Both the position numbers and the translations under genes were made by a program. Source: JBEKYD01 sp049509915 (GTDB lineage Bacteria; Acidobacteriota; Terriglobia; Bryobacterales; Bryobacteraceae). From it: 10,002 nt of DNA. This document shows positions 6,595 to 10,002 of this stretch, one piece after another (the first letter of the stretch is position 1; the number at the start of each line of letters is the position of its first letter). The stretch covers positions 1 to 10,002 of the forward strand of contig JBEKZL010000368.1 in the NCBI GenBank assembly GCA_049509915.1, in the 5' to 3' direction. The notes beneath the pieces were generated by a model, which was not told the DNA's origin, made no database searches, and was given only the letters and a program-made list of their open reading frames with translations.

Positions 6595-6661
6595 TGATGG
6601 AGCCCGCCATCAACCGTCTCGAGGTTGGCTCGAGAATGATGGCTCCTATGTGTGAGGAGCC
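6595..6661 (+). promoter_or_regulatory. Structured leader of GTPase B with a hairpin over the Shine-Dalgarno
   Basis: Three consecutive hairpins can form. The first is TGATGG-(6)-CCATCA (6595-6612). The second is TCTCGAG-GTTGG-CTCGAGA (6617-6635). The third is GGCTCCT-ATGTGTG-AGGAGCC (6641-6661), which ends at the base before the ATG and buries AGGAG. A second copy of GGAGCC at 6599-6604 can pair with the same GGCTCC (6641-6646), which would free the Shine-Dalgarno. The layout is that of a translational switch. The AGGAG is only two bases from the ATG, which is unusually close. Sequence-based folding by eye; no ligand or regulator is indicated. Confidence 0.5.
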
Positions 6662-8386
6662 ATGATTACGAGGACCCAAGACATCCACCCCGAAACCGAT
6701 GGACCGGCGTACTCCCCCGGTCCCACCCTTGACGCTTCCCCCCTACAGCCGGCCCTCGATCTGGCCGCCGACGTAGCGGCGCGGTATCGGATTGCCTCGC
6801 TATCCGGCCTTCTTCGAAGTGCCCAATCATCGGCGGCTCAGGACGAAATCGGCGTCGCCGTGCTGGGACGATTCAAGGCCGGCAAGAGCAGCTTCCTGAA
6901 CCATTTCCTCGGACGAGCCATTCTGCCGGTCGGAGTGGTGCCGGTTACCGCCGTGGTCACGGAAATCCGTTACGGCCCCCGCGAAGAGGCGTGTGTGCAT
7001 CATCGCGATGGCAGCGACCCGGAAGTTCCGCTGGCGGAGATCGGCGCTTACATCTCTGAAAAGGAGAATCCCGAAAACGCCAAGCAGGTCGACCTGATTA
7101 CGGTGGAGTTACCGGAACTGCGGCGATTTCGCGGCCTTAAGTTTGTCGATACGCCGGGTCTCGAAAGCGCGCTCTCTCACAACACGCAGACGTCGCTCGA
7201 CTGGCTGCCGAATGTGGGACTGGCGTTGGTGGCGGTAAGTGTCGACCCGCCTCTTTCGCAGCGCGACATCGAGCTGCTGAAGAGTCTCTACCATTACACA
7301 CCCAAGGTCGGCGTACTGCTCACCAAGGCCGACTTGCTGAGCCCGGCGGAGCTGGACGAAGTCGTCGATTACGTCCGCGCCCAGCTTGCCCGGAATTTTC
7401 CCGGAACGCCGCAAGTCTTCCCGTACTCGACAAAGCCCGGCTTTGAGCGCTTCCGTCAGGCGCTGGAGGCGGAACTCGTCAGTGGAACACTGGAGCGTTT
7501 CGCCGAAGAGCGCGAATCCATTCTCTCCCGCAAAGTCGATACCCTTCTCGGGGAGTGTGGCGACTACCTGGCGCTGAGTCTCAAGTCGGCTGAGATGCTC
7601 GAGTCCGAGCGCCAGGCACTGAAGCGACAGGTCATCGGCGAGAAGGAAATCGTGGACGAAGTGGAGTCGGCCGTGCGGCTGGTGGTGCAACACGCCGCCG
7701 CTGGCACACGGTCCATGGTCAGCCGCCGGCTGGAGGCGCACCAGAAGGACCTGGAGCGCACCCTACTCGAAGGTTTCGAAACGGAGTTTCCGAAATGGAC
7801 CAGGAGCCTGGCCACCATGCTTGGATCGTTTGAAGATTGGCTGGCGAGCGCCCTATGCGGCGAACTCACCGAGCTTTCGATCCGCGAGCGCAGTTCGTTT
7901 CTGGCTCCTCTGAGCAAGGTGCAGAGACAGGCATTTCGCGCCCTGCAGCAGTTTCGAGACCGCTTGTCGGACCGGATCATGCGGGCGTTCGGCGTGCCGC
8001 TGCGTACCACCGAAACCGAAATCCATATCGCCGAGCCCGGCAGTCCGGATATCAGAGTCAGACGAGTGTTCGACCGGAGTTGGGAACTGCTGTCGCCCAT
8101 CCTGCCGGTGTGGCTCATCAAGGCGGCCGTTCGCCGTCATTTTGCCCGCACCATCTCCTACCTGGTTTATCAAAACCTCAGCCGGCTCGCCACCCAGTGG
8201 GAAGAGAGTATCAACGGCGCGCTGTGGGGCGTGGAGAAGGAAGCCAGGCGGCGGTTGGACGAGTTGCTGGCCACCATCGAACGCGTGGTCGAGAGCGGCA
8301 ATACCGAGCTGGCGCCGCAACTCCGCGCCGACCTGGAGCGGCTTGCGAGAGCCCGGAAATCCCTGGCCGCCGCGACCGGGAGATGA
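6662..8386 (+). CDS. Dynamin-like GTPase B
   Basis: Bacterial dynamin-like protein of 574 residues, paralogous to GTPase A. G1 GRFKAGKSS (69-77), G2 Thr96 in PVTAVVT, G3 DTPG (163-166) and G4 TKAD (221-224) are all present. The ILPVGVVPVTAV stretch around G2 nearly matches LLPVGVNPVTAV in A. Long helices follow (about 265-440), then a hydrophobic segment SWELLSPILPVWLIKAAV (473-490) that is a good candidate for a membrane-inserting paddle, then a C-terminal helical stalk. This differs from A, which lacks a comparable hydrophobic stretch. The ATG at 6662 is the only start: an in-frame TGA lies at 6653-6655 and no other suitable codon follows soon. Divergent transcription from a shared control region suggests A and B work together, as in heterotypic bacterial dynamin pairs (established for Campylobacter DLP1/DLP2; inference here). 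Confidence 0.9.
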   Translation: MITRTQDIHPETDGPAYSPGPTLDASPLQPALDLAADVAARYRIASLSGLLRSAQSSAAQDEIGVAVLGRFKAGKSSFLNHFLGRAILPVGVVPVTAVVTEIRYGPREEACVHHRDGSDPEVPLAEIGAYISEKENPENAKQVDLITVELPELRRFRGLKFVDTPGLESALSHNTQTSLDWLPNVGLALVAVSVDPPLSQRDIELLKSLYHYTPKVGVLLTKADLLSPAELDEVVDYVRAQLARNFPGTPQVFPYSTKPGFERFRQALEAELVSGTLERFAEERESILSRKVDTLLGECGDYLALSLKSAEMLESERQALKRQVIGEKEIVDEVESAVRLVVQHAAAGTRSMVSRRLEAHQKDLERTLLEGFETEFPKWTRSLATMLGSFEDWLASALCGELTELSIRERSSFLAPLSKVQRQAFRALQQFRDRLSDRIMRAFGVPLRTTETEIHIAEPGSPDIRVRRVFDRSWELLSPILPVWLIKAAVRRHFARTISYLVYQNLSRLATQWEESINGALWGVEKEARRRLDELLATIERVVESGNTELAPQLRADLERLARARKSLAAATGR

Positions 8387-8451
8387 TCCGAGCCTATCGC
8401 CTGGCCGCGCCGGAGCGCGAAATTGGGTAAAGTATGGAAGTAAGAGTACTC

Positions 8452-8492
8452 GGGCCCTTAGCTCAGCTGGTTAGAGCAGCGGACTCATAATC
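8452..8492 (+). tRNA. 5' half of a CAU-anticodon tRNA gene (Met or Ile2), broken in the anticodon arm
   Basis: The acceptor 5' strand GGGCCCT (8452-8458), D-stem GCTC/GAGC (8461-8464 with 8474-8477) and anticodon stem GCGGA (8479-8483) are canonical. So is the loop CTCATAA, with anticodon CAT at 8486-8488. Only two bases of the 3' anticodon strand (TC, 8491-8492) follow before the sequence diverges, and no variable loop, T-arm or acceptor 3' strand is present. It therefore cannot make a tRNA as it stands. A CAU anticodon could belong to elongator tRNA-Met or lysidine-modified tRNA-Ile2. The break coincides with the start of lower-GC mobile DNA, so this is probably a disrupted attachment site. 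Confidence 0.8.
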
Positions 8493-8597
8493 ACTTCAGA
8501 GAGTTCTTTCGCCTTTTTTCGCATGTCCTTTTGTTTCATATAAGTACTTTAGTTTACAGTTGCTTGCATCGAATCGCGTCGGAAGCCGTGCAAGGCC
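8493..8597. other. AT-rich junction DNA between the tRNA fragment and the element remnant
   Basis: About 100 bases, clearly richer in A and T than the preceding 8 kb (for example TTTCATATAAGTACTTTAG). It holds no coding frame I can support and no match to the missing tRNA half. It may be the end of an integrated element or the scar of a deletion. Confidence 0.4.
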
Positions 8598-8948
8598 GTG
8601 AGAAGCGCTGAGTCGGCCTGGGTACCCACAAAAGTCCCCACAGTCACTCCCGAGTGCAACCCGGAACTTCATGAGTTCCTCACCCGTCGAAGTGGTCCGA
8701 GAGGCCGCGACACGTTTAAGAGCAAGCTCAATGACGCGATCAAAAGAGCTCTCCAGGAGCCAATCAGTCCGGTCAGCCACGGCGCCGCTACCGGACCACC
8801 GGCTCCTTTGGAAGTTCAACCGAACGCTCTGGTAACCCAATCGGTTGGCGACGAGCAATCTAATATCCAAAATCAAGAGCCGCCGGATCTGGACTGGCAC
8901 GACTTGCCCATGCCGGACGTGCGGACAATTGGCCGAAGCCGCAATTGA
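8598..8948 (+). CDS. Unrecognised reading frame, possible fragment of the island element
   Basis: An open frame of 116 codons starting with GTG, preceded by a poorly spaced AAGG. The product is hydrophilic, with a short basic helix (TFKSKLNDAIKRAL), a Pro/Gln-rich low-complexity tail and no recognisable domain. It overlaps the DUF3987 remnant in another frame. Around 8918-8921 a single-base shift would join its ...LPMPD to ADNWPKPQ of that protein, so it may be the N-terminal or upstream part of the same broken gene. It may also not be coding. Codon third positions are moderately GC-rich, which slightly favours coding. Confidence 0.3.
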   Translation: MRSAESAWVPTKVPTVTPECNPELHEFLTRRSGPRGRDTFKSKLNDAIKRALQEPISPVSHGAATGPPAPLEVQPNALVTQSVGDEQSNIQNQEPPDLDWHDLPMPDVRTIGRSRN

Positions 8949-9741
8949 TACAAAGTGAGCTTCCGCCCGTGCAGGCCTTCTCCGAAGACGTTCTCCCTAT
9001 CTCCTTCCGTTCCCTGGTAGCCGACATTGCCGAACGGATGCAAGTCTCGATTGACTACCCGGCGGTGGCCATGGTGCTTTGTCTGGCCGGCGCAGTGAAC
9101 CGGCGGGCCATCATTCAGCCAAAGGAGAAAGACCAGGGGTGGGAGGTCGTCCCGAACCTGTGGGGAGGCCCCATCGTAAGTTCGGGATTATTGAAGTCCC
9201 CTGTCATTCAGGCGGTTACTCGCCCCTTGAATAGATTCAAACAGAGCGGCGGCAAGAGCACCAAGCTTTATTGAAGGACTATGCGCGAGCCCAAGAGCAA
9301 CATGAGTTGCGGCGTACTGCCTGGAGAGAGCAGTGCAGAGCGAACATGAATAGGGGTAAGGCGGCGCCAGCCAGGCCGGAGGACGAACCCGAAAAGCCGA
9401 AGTTGCGACGGTTGATAGTAAACGACGCTACCTTTGAGGCGCTTCACCAGACCATGAGCGAAACCCCGGCGGGCATCCTAGTGACCGTGACGAACTCACT
9501 GGATGGCTGAGTCGATTGGATCAAGAGCAGTATGGCACCGAACGCGGCTTTGCGCTGCAAGCGTGGAATGGCGACTCCCCTTACGACGTCATCCGCATTG
9601 GACGCGGGGCCATCCACGTTGACGCCTGTTGCATGTCCGTCCTCGGTGGCATACAACCGAGCCGGCTTCGCTCGTACCTGGTGGATGCTCTCAAAGACGG
9701 ACCGAGCAATGACGGATTGATTCAGCGGTTTCAATTACTAT
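8921..9741 (+). pseudogene. DUF3987-type protein, broken by single-base frameshifts and truncated
   Basis: Three frames join into one product. Frame one (8921 to about 9240) gives NWPKPQLIQSELPPVQAF, then LVADIAERMQV, VPNLWGG and GLLKSP. Frame two (about 9235-9483) gives ERRQEHQALLKDYARAQ, then RRLIVNDATFEALHQ. Frame three (about 9483-9741) gives RDELTGWLSRLDQEQYG, then LQAWNGD, RIGRGAIHV, SVLGGIQPSRLRSYL and DGLIQRFQLL. This order of motifs is that of DUF3987 proteins, helicase/primase-like ATPases common on prophages and integrative elements. Each shift fits loss of one base. The Walker-A-like loop reads VSSGLLKS, where the family usually has a PPG form, so it may be degraded. The product stops at QFQLL-like sequence near 9740, just before the IS630 remnant, so the C-terminal half is missing. 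Non-functional. Confidence 0.75.
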
Positions 9742-9744
9742 ATA

Positions 9745-10002
9745 GGTGCGCATAAATAATTCGACATCATTTGGAAAAATGAGCAATGATGGTCTATATG
9801 CGCCAGCAGCTGGGCTACTCGGTGCAACGGCCAACGACCAAACCGGTTCAGGCCGATGTGAAGCAACACCGTAAATGGATGCGCTACACGTACCCGAATC
9901 TAAAAAACACGCCAAAACCGAAGGGGCGGTGATTGTTTTCGAAGACGAGGCTTCGTTTCGGCAGACTCCCACCCTGCATGCGACCAGGGCCAAACGGGGA
10001 AG
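9745..10002 (+). mobile_element. Truncated IS630-family insertion sequence (continues past the window)
   Basis: The DUF3987 coding match ends in the tract CTATATA (9738-9744), which fits the TA target of IS630 elements. The following GGTGCGCATAAATAATTCG could be the left terminal repeat. The recognisable transposase sequence begins only about 45 bases later, so roughly the first 100 residues are absent. That suggests an internal deletion near 9770-9786. The other end is not in the window. Confidence 0.45.
9789..10002 (+). pseudogene. IS630-family transposase fragment, frameshifted
   Basis: Frame one reads MVYMRQQLGYSVQRPTTKP through KWMRYTYPNLKNTPKPKG and hits TGA at 9930-9932. A one-base shift at the G-run near 9924-9928 continues as AVIVFEDEASFRQTPTLHAT then RAKRG to the window edge. 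LGYSVQRP is the end of the winged-helix domain, and FEDEASF carries the first catalytic Asp of the DDE domain of IS630/Tc1-type transposases. The N-terminal helix-turn-helix is missing, and an in-frame TGA at 9780-9782 closes the frame upstream. No working transposase can come from this copy unless the missing base is a sequencing error. Confidence 0.8.

Noticed and set aside
8471..8539. 22-residue basic peptide on the minus strand (starts MKQKDMRKKAKELSEV)
   Set aside because: It reads into the tRNA fragment and has no Shine-Dalgarno; likely chance.
8496..8900. Minus-strand open frame in the island remnant, considered as an integrase remnant
   Set aside because: No tyrosine-recombinase signature (no H-x-x-R or late Tyr motif) and no ribosome binding site; not supportable.
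1..10002. CRISPR array or toxin-antitoxin pair
   Set aside because: No regularly spaced direct repeats and no recognisable toxin or antitoxin pair were found on either strand.

Overview
The window looks like chromosomal DNA of a GC-rich bacterium with an island remnant at its right edge. Codon use is GC-rich from 1 to about 8,450. The divergent dynamin-like GTPase pair, a DUF3987-type gene fragment and a palindromic intergenic element together resemble Acidobacteriota of the Solibacter/Bryobacter kind. That placement is inference from gene style only, not a proven taxonomic call.

Layout. Minus strand 1-120 is the start of enolase, with a good promoter and ribosome binding site. Minus strand 235-936 is a YfcE/MJ0936-type metallophosphoesterase. 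Divergent from it is a plus-strand operon: a membrane-only CPA2-type cation/proton antiporter (1130-2338), a universal stress protein (2341-2763) and a small P-loop ATPase (2774-3514). A palindromic, cloverleaf-like intergenic element (3529-3604) fills the convergent gap. The minus-strand operon from 6448 down to 3610 then encodes a small helical protein, a dynamin-like GTPase (A) and a protein with two possible PH-like folds, all overlapping each other. A second dynamin-like GTPase (B, 6662-8386) is transcribed divergently from a shared 0.2 kb control region. That region holds a strong leftward promoter, a rightward -10 box and a structured leader that can hide the GTPase B ribosome binding site.

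After 8450 the character changes. The 5' half of a CAU-anticodon tRNA gene stops inside the anticodon stem (8452-8492). It is followed by lower-GC debris: an unrecognised reading frame, a DUF3987-type gene broken by at least two single-base frameshifts (about 8921-9741), and a truncated, frameshifted IS630-family transposase that runs off the end.

The most interesting part is the two-GTPase locus (3610-8386). Two paralogous bacterial dynamin-like proteins, a helical partner and a PH-like protein are organised like a membrane-remodelling module. Heterotypic dynamin pairs are known in bacteria, so the GTPase pair itself is not new. The helical partner, the PH-like protein, the long gene overlap and the leader structure are the parts I cannot match to a described system.
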